A stretch of DNA of 64,000 nucleotides from the IMG/VR virus record IMGVR_UViG_3300031521_000030, positions 1 through 64,000 of that record. One strand, written 5' to 3'. Below, piece by piece: positions 1 through 8,424 of the stretch; position 1 is the stretch's first letter, and each line of letters opens with the position of its first letter. A model generated the notes under the pieces. The model was not told the origin of the DNA and did not search any database. It saw nothing but the letters and a program-made list of their open reading frames with translations. The position numbers and the translations under genes are program-made. The stretch comes from a virus.

Positions 1-2
1 AC

Positions 3-2636
3 CCTCTCGCCGAGGTCGTTGTTGTCTGCGATACGCCCCCCGCCAACGTGTGGGAGGCGGGCCAAGTCATGTCCGGCCAAGCCAGTCAACTCTTCGGGCG
101 TTATGCCGAGGCCAGCGGGTTCACAAAGGAGGACTTCGTATTTATTACACCCTGTCCCCCTATGCCGGACACTTGTTATGGCAGTGCCAAACGGGAAAAC
201 GCATTTATCTCCTCCTTCCAAGGGGAGTTTCGGCAAGCCCTCCAAGGGTTCGCCAATGCCAAGTTCGTCCTCTTCCTTGGGGCAACCGCCGGGCGGCAAA
301 CGCTCAACCGGCCAATCAAGATCACCAAGATACGGGGGCAAATAGCCAAGGACACCGCCTTGCTCCCCTGCCCGGCAATGGGCTTGCTATCCCCCGCGCA
401 CGTTTTGCGGCGGCCCGAGCTAACGGACATCTACGAGGCCGACTTCCGGCAATTGGCAATCCTCCGCGATGCGGATTGGGACATTGGGGTTTTGGACCAA
501 GCAACCAAAGTCGTGGACTATGAATGGTGCGTTGATATTTCTGAGCTTTTGGCCAACCCACCCAAGGTAATTTCTCTGGACATCGAGTATGTAACCCGAG
601 GCCGCAGATGGTATAGCGATAAAGTCAAGCTACTTATCCTGCAAATCTCATACAAGCCGGGGCATGCTTTGGTCATCCCCATGGACCCCAAGTATTGGCC
701 GCAACTAACCTACCGGCACCGGGCTATTTTACTGCAACAATTGCGGAAACTCTTTGGGGCCGAGTTAAACATCCCGGTCACAGGGTTCAACCTAAAGGGG
801 GATTTGCATGTCCTTCGCAAAGAGCGGATCGAGATTGCCAATTGGCTCCACGATTGCATCCAGCTTGTTTTCAGCACGGACGAAAACATGTTGACAAAAT
901 CCCTCTCCGAATCAACCCGGCGGTGGATTGCCGACATGGCGGGCTACTCGGACGCCTTCGATCAGGGGGTTGATAAGAACCACATGGACCGGGTGCCCCA
1001 CGCCGACATGCTTGCCTATTCCGGGGGGGACTCGGACGCCACGTTGCGGTTGACCCAATTGCTCGTCCGGGCGGTGCAAAGGGACACCCGGCAATGGAAC
1101 TGCTATAAGAAGGTCCAGATGCCCGCATTGCGGACGTTCTTTGAGATGGAGCAGATAGGGCTACGCATTGACAAGATGGCCCTCCGCGCATTGCAGGGGG
1201 CGTTGGCCATAGCGGAGAAGGAGCAATACTCCGAATTGATTAGCCAAGTCTCCCCCGCTATACGCCGGAAGCATATTGATGCGGGCAGCAAAGGACCGGG
1301 CACCGGGCTATCATTTTCGCGGGCGGACTTCACCATTGATTGCCTCTTCGGGCCGGACGGGCTCAAACTCAAGCCAAAGGTATTCACGGACTCGACCGCC
1401 AAGTTGCCACCGGAGGAGCGGGTGCCAAGCGTTAGCCTCAAGGACCACCTCCCCTACTTTGACAACCACACGTTCGTCGCCCAGCTAATTGAGTATCAGC
1501 AACTCCAAAGCATGCGGACCAAATACGTGGGGGCCGAGGGCGGGGTTTTGATCCCAACCCGCAAGAAGGACCAAGCCCCCGTCTACGGGGACCCCACCGG
1601 GTTTTGGAAATACTTTGAGGGGGACGATGATCGAATCCACCCATCCTTCCTATTGCATGGCACCGTCACGGGCCGGAGCAGTAGCCGGGAACCGAACGCG
1701 CAGAACTTTCCAAAGCGGGGCAAGCTGGCCAAGGCATTCCGCAAAATCTTCATCCCCACCGAGGGCTACCGATTCATTGAGGCGGATTTGAGTCAGGCGG
1801 AAATTCGCATTGCCGCGTGGATGGCAAACGAAACCTCCATGATCGAAATTTATGCCAATGGCGGGGACATCCATGAAGCCACGGCGGCGGCGGTTATGGG
1901 CATCCCCCTTGCCGAGTTCCAATCTTGGAAGCATAGCAAGAGCCCGGTGCCCCAGCAGTTCGCGGTTGCGGCCTCCATGGATTGTGGGACGTTGGAGAAA
2001 CTCTACAAACTCAAACGCTACCAAGCGAAGGCTGTGAATTTTGGGTTCCTTTACGGCATGGGTTGGCGGAAGTTCATGGCCTATGCCAAAACGGATTACG
2101 GTATCACCTTTACGGAGCAGGAAAGCCGGGCTATCCGGGAGAAGTTCTTTAGCCAATATGCCCGCCTCCCCGCATGGCATAAGGCGATGAGGGAGTTTGT
2201 TCAAAAGCATGGCTACGTCCGGGCCTTGCATGGCGCTCTCCGCAACCTCCCGAACATCCTTTCCCCGGATGAGTCCATCCAGCAGGATTGCGAACGCCAA
2301 GCCATCAACTCCCCGGTGCAGCGGTTTGCCAGTGACATCGGCCTTATGGGGATGAGCCGGTTTGGCCGGGATTGCGATTGGGACATTATGCGCCCGGTTG
2401 CGTTCATCCACGACGCCGTGGTGCTTGAGGCGAAGATTGGCCGGGAGGATGAAGCGGCGGGCTACCTGAAATGGTATATGCAAAGCACCCCGTTCAAGGA
2501 ATGGTTTGGCATTACGCCCCCAATCCCCATTGTGTCCGATGTCTCTATTGGGGACAGCCTCGCGGAAATGGAGGAACGCTCGGACATTGTTGCGACCATG
2601 CCGGAGTTTTTCCGCAAGGAACTCGACGCAGCTTAA
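3..2636 (+). CDS. Uracil-DNA glycosylase-like / family A DNA polymerase fusion (5' end outside window)
   Basis: Replicative DNA polymerase with an N-terminal uracil-DNA-glycosylase-like fold. The frame is open to the window edge, so the true start lies upstream; residues below count from the GTG at 48. Upstream of that GTG the frame reads DTPPA, and residues 78-97 include LGATAG and IRG, which resembles family 4/5 UDG. The 3'-5' exonuclease shows DIE (D178, E180), NLKGD (to D252) and YSGGDSDAT (D328, D330). Polymerase motif A is DLSQAEIR (D580), motif B is QAKAVNFGFLYG (659-670) and motif C is HDA (788-790) where most PolA enzymes have HDE. TGR at 541 fits the family. There is no 5' nuclease domain. 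The domain assignments are family knowledge; coupling of uracil recognition to replication is inference. Confidence 0.93.
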   Translation, partial: PLAEVVVVCDTPPANVWEAGQVMSGQASQLFGRYAEASGFTKEDFVFITPCPPMPDTCYGSAKRENAFISSFQGEFRQALQGFANAKFVLFLGATAGRQTLNRPIKITKIRGQIAKDTALLPCPAMGLLSPAHVLRRPELTDIYEADFRQLAILRDADWDIGVLDQATKVVDYEWCVDISELLANPPKVISLDIEYVTRGRRWYSDKVKLLILQISYKPGHALVIPMDPKYWPQLTYRHRAILLQQLRKLFGAELNIPVTGFNLKGDLHVLRKERIEIANWLHDCIQLVFSTDENMLTKSLSESTRRWIADMAGYSDAFDQGVDKNHMDRVPHADMLAYSGGDSDATLRLTQLLVRAVQRDTRQWNCYKKVQMPALRTFFEMEQIGLRIDKMALRALQGALAIAEKEQYSELISQVSPAIRRKHIDAGSKGPGTGLSFSRADFTIDCLFGPDGLKLKPKVFTDSTAKLPPEERVPSVSLKDHLPYFDNHTFVAQLIEYQQLQSMRTKYVGAEGGVLIPTRKKDQAPVYGDPTGFWKYFEGDDDRIHPSFLLHGTVTGRSSSREPNAQNFPKRGKLAKAFRKIFIPTEGYRFIEADLSQAEIRIAAWMANETSMIEIYANGGDIHEATAAAVMGIPLAEFQSWKHSKSPVPQQFAVAASMDCGTLEKLYKLKRYQAKAVNFGFLYGMGWRKFMAYAKTDYGITFTEQESRAIREKFFSQYARLPAWHKAMREFVQKHGYVRALHGALRNLPNILSPDESIQQDCERQAINSPVQRFASDIGLMGMSRFGRDCDWDIMRPVAFIHDAVVLEAKIGREDEAAGYLKWYMQSTPFKEWFGITPPIPIVSDVSIGDSLAEMEERSDIVATMPEFFRKELDAA

Positions 2637-2664
2637 CCTTTTCGGGGTAAACCCGAGAAAATTG

Positions 2665-2693
2665 TTGCCAATGGAACGGTTAAACGCTAGGTT
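2665..2693 (+). promoter_or_regulatory. Iterated phage promoter, copy 1
   Basis: TTGCCA at 2665-2670, 17-nt spacer containing CGGTTAA, TAGGTT at 2688-2693. It lies between the polymerase gene and the 2761 gene, leaving a leader of about 60 nt, unlike most copies. Confidence 0.75.
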
Positions 2694-2760
2694 CAGCACG
2701 CTCCATTGAGCAACCAACAAAAACCAACGAATAAAACGGCCAAAGGCCACACAAAATATC

Positions 2761-3201
2761 ATGGCAAGTCAGAATGTTACCCGTCAACGCACCCGCTCGG
2801 TCGAAGTTACTGAAACCGCCGGGGCGGTCCCCGTTGAAATCCGCAACCTCGCCAAAGAGGTGTTCGTCCAGAACAATGCGGCCAACGAGGCCAAAGGTCT
2901 GCACGACAAGGCACGCAAGTCCTTGCTCGGCAAAATGAAGGACACGGCCATCAAGGCGTTCACCTTCCAGTTCACCGGCAAAGATGGCAAACGCCTCTCC
3001 GTTGACGTTAAGATTGCAACCCCGGAGGTCAACTACATCGACGTTGAAACCCTCCGCAAGTTGGTCACCCCCGAGCAGTTCATCAAGATTGTTACCGCCT
3101 CAAAGGCTGCCGTGGAGGCCGAGGTTGGCTCCGTCATTGCTACTCAGGCATCCCGCACCAAGGCGGGCACGGAAAACGTGAGCGTCAAAGCTGCTCGTTG
3201 A
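2761..3201 (+). CDS. Conserved-looking early protein of unknown function with N-terminal RTR tag
   Basis: A 146-residue soluble protein I do not recognise. The first 14 residues hold the basic peptide TRQRTRS shared in type with nine other proteins of this window. The rest is an alpha/beta domain with a Lys-rich stretch (about 45-60) and a helical C-terminus. It lies directly downstream of the polymerase gene behind its own phage promoter, which suggests a replication-associated role. That role is inferred from position only. Confidence 0.8.
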   Translation: MASQNVTRQRTRSVEVTETAGAVPVEIRNLAKEVFVQNNAANEAKGLHDKARKSLLGKMKDTAIKAFTFQFTGKDGKRLSVDVKIATPEVNYIDVETLRKLVTPEQFIKIVTASKAAVEAEVGSVIATQASRTKAGTENVSVKAAR

Positions 3202-3226
3202 CAAAAAGTTAAGGTCGCAATATAGT
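3198..3226 (+). promoter_or_regulatory. Canonical sigma70-type promoter for the HNH gene
   Basis: TTGACA at 3198-3203, 17-nt spacer, TATAGT at 3221-3226. The -35 box overlaps the TGA of the preceding gene. The ATG at 3233 follows the -10 by six bases, so the transcript would be leaderless. It lacks the GGTTAA core of the phage promoter family. Confidence 0.75.
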
Positions 3227-3232
3227 TTTGGC

Positions 3233-3826
3233 ATGAACCTAGAACTCCCAAAGAGCGTGGCCATGCCGAAACTCCCCCGCCGGATGCCAACTTTTAAGGA
3301 CCACACCGGCCAAACCTTTGGGATGCTGCTCGTCCTAGAATACTCCGGGGTGCACTCCAAAGGGGCTGCCTACTGGAAATGCCAATGTGTTTGTGGAACC
3401 GTTGGGTATGTGATTGGGTCGGACCTCCGGCGGGGGCATACGGATTCCTGCGGTTGTCAAAAGGCGGCCAAGGTTTCTAGGTCGCGCACAACCCATGGTG
3501 CATACCGCACGCCCGAATATAGCATTTGGTGTGGCATGATTGGCCGGTGTGAAAATAAAAAAGGGGAACGCTATTACGCTTACGGCGGTCGGGGGATTAC
3601 AGTATGCCAACGGTGGCGAACCTCCTTCGACGATTTCCTCCAAGATATGGGGCAAAGGCCACCCGGTAAATCCCTCGACCGACGAGATAACGATGGCAAT
3701 TATGAACCAGAGAATTGCCGGTGGGCCACCCCAAAAGAGCAAGCCAACAACCGAAGAAAGTATGGGACGGGTAAAAAACTGCAACATGTTGCAGTAATGG
3801 CTCGGGTAAGAACACGAAATTTATAA
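3233..3826 (+). CDS. HNH/His-Me finger endonuclease-like protein
   Basis: A 197-residue protein of the phage HNH type. It has a four-Cys zinc-ribbon-like N-terminal part (CQCVCG near 50, CGC near 80), then HGAYRTPEY, YGGRGITVC and the characteristic LDRRDNDGNYEPENCRWAT near residue 150-170, followed by a basic NNRR region. The family is a homing-type or stand-alone nuclease. The C-terminus carries the palindrome-encoded LQHVA and then the RVRTR tag. Start 3233 is chosen because it sits six bases after a strong -10; an in-frame ATG at 3263 is possible. It is an insertion-like cistron between the 2761 gene and the primase cluster. Confidence 0.82.
   Translation: MNLELPKSVAMPKLPRRMPTFKDHTGQTFGMLLVLEYSGVHSKGAAYWKCQCVCGTVGYVIGSDLRRGHTDSCGCQKAAKVSRSRTTHGAYRTPEYSIWCGMIGRCENKKGERYYAYGGRGITVCQRWRTSFDDFLQDMGQRPPGKSLDRRDNDGNYEPENCRWATPKEQANNRRKYGTGKKLQHVAVMARVRTRNL
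3780..3793. repeat. Dispersed palindrome copy 1 (AT centre)
   Basis: TGCAACATGTTGCA, a perfect 14-bp palindrome inside the 3' end of the HNH gene, read in frame as LQHVA. Confidence 0.9.
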
Positions 3827-3827
3827 T

Positions 3828-4061
3828 ATGAGTAAGCCACCCGACAAGAAGGACATCCCCAGCCTATCAGGCCCGACCGGCAAGTTGCCAAAGGGTTGGG
3901 GCACCAAGGAAGTCCAAAACGGCACCCACACGCTAACCATTGTCACCTCCCCCGGAAACTTTGAATGGCAGGTCGGCAAGCTGGCCCGCAACCGTGGCCG
4001 GATGCAGTTTTCGCCTTGGAATTTCAAGGGCTCGCCGGTAAGCATTGTTGCCCGGCCATGA
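3828..4061 (+). CDS. Hypothetical protein, 77 aa
   Basis: A small basic protein with a Pro/Lys-rich N-terminus, followed by a beta-strand pattern (HTLTIVTSPGNFEWQVGKL). The ATG follows the HNH stop by one base, and its own TGA overlaps the next ATG (ATGA at 4058). It is the first gene of a three-gene chain ending in primase. I do not recognise the family. Confidence 0.75.
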   Translation: MSKPPDKKDIPSLSGPTGKLPKGWGTKEVQNGTHTLTIVTSPGNFEWQVGKLARNRGRMQFSPWNFKGSPVSIVARP

Positions 4062-4402
4062 GCGCACCCATATTTGAACGGGCGGCCCGCGATGCCATTA
4101 TTGCCCGCTATGCTGGAATCCTCCTTTCGCACGGGGTTGGTGGCTGCACTTTGCTCCACCTTGTCCATAAGCACGCCGACGAATACATCGTCGATGCCCT
4201 GCAATGGGCGGCCTATGAGCACCTCGTTATCAATGGCACGGGGGAAGGCCCCGAACCTTTAGGGTTAGGCTTCCTCGCCCCCAAGCGGAAGGAGATGCCC
4301 TACCTTCCATCAACCCAGAATACGGCGAAGCCATGGGAGTCCCAAGGCCATGTCCCTTTCTACCGCAATTTCTCAAAAACCAGCCGAAAGCACCGCAGAT
4401 GA
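4058..4402 (+). CDS. Hypothetical protein, 114 aa
   Basis: A helical protein starting in the ATGA overlap at 4058 and ending in the ATGA overlap with primase at 4399. The N-terminal half (FERAARDAIIARYAG) looks like a compact helical domain; the C-terminal 30 residues are basic and probably disordered. Tight coupling to primase suggests co-expression. No family recognised. Confidence 0.75.
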   Translation: MSAPIFERAARDAIIARYAGILLSHGVGGCTLLHLVHKHADEYIVDALQWAAYEHLVINGTGEGPEPLGLGFLAPKRKEMPYLPSTQNTAKPWESQGHVPFYRNFSKTSRKHRR

Positions 4403-5412
4403 ACGAAGCCCCTTTACGCGAATTGCTTGGCGAATTAAATGTCGATGTCGTCCAGACGAACGCCAACGGATGGCTCCTTGCATTCTGTCCCTTTGCCGAA
4501 TGGCTCCATAACAGTGGCCAAGACCGCAACCCCGATTTTTATGTCCGCGTGGAGCCCACGGGAATTTCCGGGTTCCACTGTTTCGCATGCAAAACCCACG
4601 GGCGCATGTCAACCCTCGTCCGCAAGTTGGAGTATTACCGGCAGGAAAAATACCGGGGGCTGGCCGTCAAAGCCGACCTCATGGAAACCCCGGACGAGTT
4701 CCCACCCTATGAGCACGACTCGGCAATCCAAGTGGAGCCGGACCCGCTCAATAAAGCGGCCTACCTTGGGATGTATCCCTTGGCATGGGAGGATGAGTGG
4801 AGCCGCAAATACCTCGCCGGGCGGGGCGTTGGCAAGGCAACCGCTGAACTCCTTGGCCTCGTCTATGACGATGACGAATGCCGCATCCTCTTCCCCGTCC
4901 TCAACCACAAGAGCGACCTATTTGGGTTCACCGGACGCACCATATTAGAGAAGCACCAATTCCCCTTCCCCCGCTACCCCAAGGTCCGAGATTACGCGGG
5001 GTTGCCAAAGGAGAGGCTCATCCTTGGAGAGCAGTTAATTGAAAAGGGCAAGCCCTTGCTCTTGGTGGAGGGGCTCTTTGCCTTGGCCCACATGATTGAG
5101 ATTGGTGCGCGGGAGTTTTGCAACCCGGTGGCCACCATGGGCTCAAACATGAGCAAATACCAACGGGACATCCTCATAAGCTACAACGCCCCCATCCACC
5201 TCCTTTATGACAATGATGAGGCGGGGGAGCTTGGCTTATTTGGCCCAATGAATGCGGAAGGGGAACGCATGGGCGGGGGCGCATGGGATAAGGTCCATGA
5301 GCATGTCCCAACCTTCCTGCCGCTCTACCCCGAGGGTATCAACGACCCGGACAACCTAACAACCGAGATGCTGCAAGAGATGCTCTTTTCGGATGATAGC
5401 CTTGCCAATTAA
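4399..5412 (+). CDS. DNA primase (zinc-binding plus TOPRIM)
   Basis: A 337-residue primase that would make RNA primers at the replication fork. The zinc-binding site is C30, H37, C61 and C64, the last two in CFACKTHG. The TOPRIM core shows LLLVEG (E224) and YDNDEAGELG (D271, D273), the metal-binding residues of the family. No helicase domain is fused. The start at 4399 shares an ATGA with the upstream gene. A longer frame from 4333 exists but would overlap more and adds a Pro-rich tail. The stop lies inside the next phage promoter. Confidence 0.92.
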   Translation: MNEAPLRELLGELNVDVVQTNANGWLLAFCPFAEWLHNSGQDRNPDFYVRVEPTGISGFHCFACKTHGRMSTLVRKLEYYRQEKYRGLAVKADLMETPDEFPPYEHDSAIQVEPDPLNKAAYLGMYPLAWEDEWSRKYLAGRGVGKATAELLGLVYDDDECRILFPVLNHKSDLFGFTGRTILEKHQFPFPRYPKVRDYAGLPKERLILGEQLIEKGKPLLLVEGLFALAHMIEIGAREFCNPVATMGSNMSKYQRDILISYNAPIHLLYDNDEAGELGLFGPMNAEGERMGGGAWDKVHEHVPTFLPLYPEGINDPDNLTTEMLQEMLFSDDSLAN

Positions 5413-5430
5413 AGGGTTAAACCATAGCAT
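5402..5430 (+). promoter_or_regulatory. Iterated phage promoter, copy 2
   Basis: TTGCCA 5402-5407, 17-nt spacer with GGGTTAAACC, TAGCAT 5425-5430. It overlaps the last codons of primase. ATG 5440 lies nine bases after the -10, giving an almost leaderless transcript. Confidence 0.72.
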
Positions 5431-5439
5431 CCCAGCCCT

Positions 5440-6012
5440 ATGGATGACGAACTGATTAAGTATGCCCTTGGCGAGTTTGCTGCGGGCCGGGGGGTTGAGA
5501 TGAGCGTCCCAACCGACACGGGCCTACGCCGGTTGGTCCTTATCCCATCGGTCCTCTATAAAGCATCCACCGTCATAGAATTGCTCATAGCCTTTGAAGG
5601 GGCCGGGGTCTTTTTTTATGATGGCTCTTTCCCCCTGAATGCCTTTAAATTGATTTCGCATGGATTCCCTTATGCCGTAGCTGAACAAGTTGCGGAACTC
5701 ATCCGGGCGCTCATGCCTTGCCGCGATAGACGGCGAACACCGCTCCTATTAGGAGCACCAACCAAAAACAAAACGGGCAAAAAGCCCAGCCAACCAAAGA
5801 AAGCAAAGTCGAATGACAACTCAGCAGCAGCCAGTAAGGTCCCGCCGTCCACTCGCCCCCGCACCCGCCGGGGCAACACAGCAGCAAGCCCCCGCAAGCC
5901 AAAACGGATCAGCCGGATGGTTAAAGAGGGGCGGAAGCATCTTGAACGAGGCGGACAAGGTAGGGGAGCAAAAGGCCAAACAGGCCGAAATGCGAAAGGC
6001 GGGCCTCGGTAA
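5440..6012 (+). CDS. Unknown protein with strongly basic C-terminus, overlapping the SSB gene
   Basis: A 190-residue protein. Residues 1-95 form an ordinary alpha/beta domain (LVLIPSVLYKASTVIELLIAF). From about 100 on it becomes very rich in Lys, Arg, Gly, Pro and Ser, including RPRTRRG. The last 200 nt overlap the SSB start in another frame, and there is no earlier stop, so the overlap is unavoidable unless there is a sequencing frameshift. It could be a nucleic-acid-binding protein translated together with SSB. Function unknown. Confidence 0.65.
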   Translation: MDDELIKYALGEFAAGRGVEMSVPTDTGLRRLVLIPSVLYKASTVIELLIAFEGAGVFFYDGSFPLNAFKLISHGFPYAVAEQVAELIRALMPCRDRRRTPLLLGAPTKNKTGKKPSQPKKAKSNDNSAAASKVPPSTRPRTRRGNTAASPRKPKRISRMVKEGRKHLERGGQGRGAKGQTGRNAKGGPR

Positions 6013-6901
6013 CCTCTTCCGGTTCCGGGTCAAAACCGGGGAGATGCGGGAGATCATTATCCTTGATGCGTCCATCAATAACGGGGTGGGCTTTTACGAG
6101 CATAACCTCCAAATTGACGGGCGTTGGGGCCACTTTGAGCCCTGCGTCAAGGAAATGGACAACTGCCCATTGTGCGAAAAATACGGCGAAAGCACCTACG
6201 TCGTTATGCTTTCGTGCTTGGACATCTCAGGCTACACCAAGAAGGGCGATGGCGGCCAGCCGGGCGAGTTCATCCCACAGAGCCGAATGCTCCTTGCTAT
6301 CAAGCAGGGCGGCCTCGGCAAGTTCAAGGACCTTGAAGCGTCCGCAATTGCGCAAGGGAAGACATTGCGCGGCATGTATCTCCGCATGAAGCGGGGGGCA
6401 GATGGCCAGTCCGCTAATACGGGCGAACCCTCTATGATCCCGGAACTCGGCGGGGTGTTGTTTGACATCGTGCCGGAAGCCGAGATCATTGCAACCTATG
6501 GCCACCCGGCCATTATGGGCCGCGACGGTCACACGGTTATCAAGTCGCCCAATGCCGACATCACCGCAATTGATTACGAGCGGGTGTTCCCAATGCCGGA
6601 TGTCAATGAACTGCGCAAGCGGTTCGGCATCCCACCGCAAGCGGGCAGCAGCCAGCAGGTGGAGCAGTATTTGGAGGGCCAAGCAGGGGCCGAGGGGGCA
6701 CAAGCTCCGGGCGTTCCCCGCCGGGCGCTCCGTGGGGGCACCAACCCGCAACAGCAACATCAAGCCCCGGTTCAACCGGCCCCCGGCGGCACCCGCACGC
6801 GGGTTCGTGGGGTCCCGGCGGCCCAGCCAGTGGCCCAACCGGCAGCGGAGGACCACATCCCTATGGGCGGCGAAAGTGACCCATTTGGTGGGGAGCAATA
6901 A
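5813..6901 (+). CDS. Single-stranded DNA-binding protein (gp32-like)
   Basis: A 362-residue SSB. The core (about 45-280) contains the Cys cluster C111, C118 and C121 (EMDNCPLC) seen in phage gp32-type SSBs. A long Gln/Ala/Pro linker leads to a short acidic tip (GGESDPFGGEQ), the usual partner-docking tail. The N-terminus PVRSRRP and the linker GTRTRVRG both carry the basic RTR-type tag. Start 5813 is kept because the tagged N-terminus matches that of RecA and others; ATG 5990 would delete it. The gene is placed between primase and helicase, consistent with a replication operon. Confidence 0.85.
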   Translation: MTTQQQPVRSRRPLAPAPAGATQQQAPASQNGSAGWLKRGGSILNEADKVGEQKAKQAEMRKAGLGNLFRFRVKTGEMREIIILDASINNGVGFYEHNLQIDGRWGHFEPCVKEMDNCPLCEKYGESTYVVMLSCLDISGYTKKGDGGQPGEFIPQSRMLLAIKQGGLGKFKDLEASAIAQGKTLRGMYLRMKRGADGQSANTGEPSMIPELGGVLFDIVPEAEIIATYGHPAIMGRDGHTVIKSPNADITAIDYERVFPMPDVNELRKRFGIPPQAGSSQQVEQYLEGQAGAEGAQAPGVPRRALRGGTNPQQQHQAPVQPAPGGTRTRVRGVPAAQPVAQPAAEDHIPMGGESDPFGGEQ

Positions 6902-6922
6902 GACGACAACCTCCCAAGCATA

Positions 6923-8413
6923 ATGACAACCTCGCCTTACAGATGTTCGCTTGAGTCCATGATTTGGCTGCCTATTGGGTGGTTCAACAGGGGGCTCGCC
7001 GATGACTTGATGGCGAGGTTGACCATTATGCCGAAGGAGTTCAGCACATTCCGACCACCCGCCAAGGAAGACACCGATGGCGAGGAAGAGGAAGACACGG
7101 GGCCTCAACCGATCAAAACCTACGTCCTTGACCGGGCGCGGGGGGCGGTTGGGGTCCCAATTCACTTCGGCCTTGAGTGGCTCAAGCGGTGCAACAAGTT
7201 GCAGTATTTGGACTATGGCACCTGCAATGGCCGCTCTATCACCGTCACCCAATTCCCAAGCCCCTACCACCCCAAGGTCAAGGAGCCCGCCAAGCAAGCG
7301 AAGTTCATGGAGGACATCCTCCGGGAGTTGCCTATGCGCGGGACCATGCTCGCCGAGGCCGACACGGGCACAGGCAAGACCGTAGTTGCCCTCAACACCA
7401 TTGGACGGCTCGGGCGCTCTGCTTTGGTTATCGTCCCCTCCAAGCGGCTTGTGAAGCAATGGAAGGAGGAGGCAACATTGCACCTCGGTTTGCCCCCGGA
7501 CGCCATAGGCACCGTCATGTCCGGGAAGGCCAAATATAAAGGCAAGGCAATCACGATTTGCCTCGTCCACAATTTGAAGCCGGGCAAGTGGCCCGCTGAT
7601 TTTTATGAGAGCTTTGGGACGGTCGTATGGGATGAGGCCCATAGGCTAGGAGCCCGCTCATTCGCGCACAGCATGCGCCAGTTCCCCGCCAAGTATAAGC
7701 TGGCTATGACGGCAACCCCCGACCGCAAGGATGGCTGTGAGAAGTTGTTCTTGGACTACTTTGGCCCCCCGGCGGTTGCGAGTGAGGCCGAGGCGTTGGC
7801 TTGCGATTGCTTTGTCCTCAACTACCGCCGCAAGCGCAAAAAACTGCCGGGCACCCTTGGCCTGTCAACCATGCTCTCCCTCATTGCATTGGACTCGGAT
7901 AGGAACAAGATGATTGTGGGGGATGTCATTTGCCCCCTCTATGAGCAAGGCCGCTACACGCTGGTTATTGGCGACCGGGTTGGCCACCTCCAAGCCCTTA
8001 TGGTCATGTGCATCCAAGCGGGCATCCCGGAGGAGGACCTCGGCCTATTCGTCTCGGCCTATGAAACCGAGTCATTGGAGGAGCAACCAAACGGCAAAAC
8101 GAAGAAGGTCATTCGCAAGGTTGCCTTTAAGGACGAGCATTTGGACCATGTAAAAGCCCATGCAACCATCATATTCGCCACGTATGGCATGATGAAGGAA
8201 GGAATAGACATTCCTCGTCTTGACTCCGGGGTTGATGTGACCCCAAGATCAGAGGGTGAGCAAGTCATTGGACGAATCCGACGCCCATACCCGGACAAGC
8301 CCCGCCCCGTTTGGTTTACCATCCGGGACATTGGGAACGCCAAAATGGTGCGATCCTGCGCTTCCCGGTTGGGGGATTACGGCCAATGCAATGTAACAAT
8401 CATCGACCAGTAA
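6923..8413 (+). CDS. SF2 DNA helicase (UvsW/RecG-like DEAH)
   Basis: A 496-residue ATP-dependent helicase. Walker A DTGTGKT is at 147-153, motif II DEAH at 237-240, motif III TATP at 263-266 and motif VI QVIGRIRR at 447-454. The arrangement resembles phage UvsW-type branch-migration helicases that act with RecA-like recombinases. An acidic patch (EEEED, about 54-58) precedes the first domain. ATG 7028 is an alternative start. A palindrome copy lies at 7190, read as CNKLQ. Confidence 0.9.
   Translation: MTTSPYRCSLESMIWLPIGWFNRGLADDLMARLTIMPKEFSTFRPPAKEDTDGEEEEDTGPQPIKTYVLDRARGAVGVPIHFGLEWLKRCNKLQYLDYGTCNGRSITVTQFPSPYHPKVKEPAKQAKFMEDILRELPMRGTMLAEADTGTGKTVVALNTIGRLGRSALVIVPSKRLVKQWKEEATLHLGLPPDAIGTVMSGKAKYKGKAITICLVHNLKPGKWPADFYESFGTVVWDEAHRLGARSFAHSMRQFPAKYKLAMTATPDRKDGCEKLFLDYFGPPAVASEAEALACDCFVLNYRRKRKKLPGTLGLSTMLSLIALDSDRNKMIVGDVICPLYEQGRYTLVIGDRVGHLQALMVMCIQAGIPEEDLGLFVSAYETESLEEQPNGKTKKVIRKVAFKDEHLDHVKAHATIIFATYGMMKEGIDIPRLDSGVDVTPRSEGEQVIGRIRRPYPDKPRPVWFTIRDIGNAKMVRSCASRLGDYGQCNVTIIDQ
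7190..7203. repeat. Dispersed palindrome copy 2 (AA centre)
   Basis: TGCAACAAGTTGCA within the helicase gene just before the Walker A domain. Confidence 0.9.
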
Positions 8414-8424
8414 AATTTAAGACC

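Noticed and set aside
6227-7642. 471-codon open frame on the minus strand
   Set aside because: It lies opposite SSB and helicase, whose domains are clear; GC-rich codon bias opens the antisense frame. No promoter or motif supports it. The same applies to the long antisense frame at 1650-2762.
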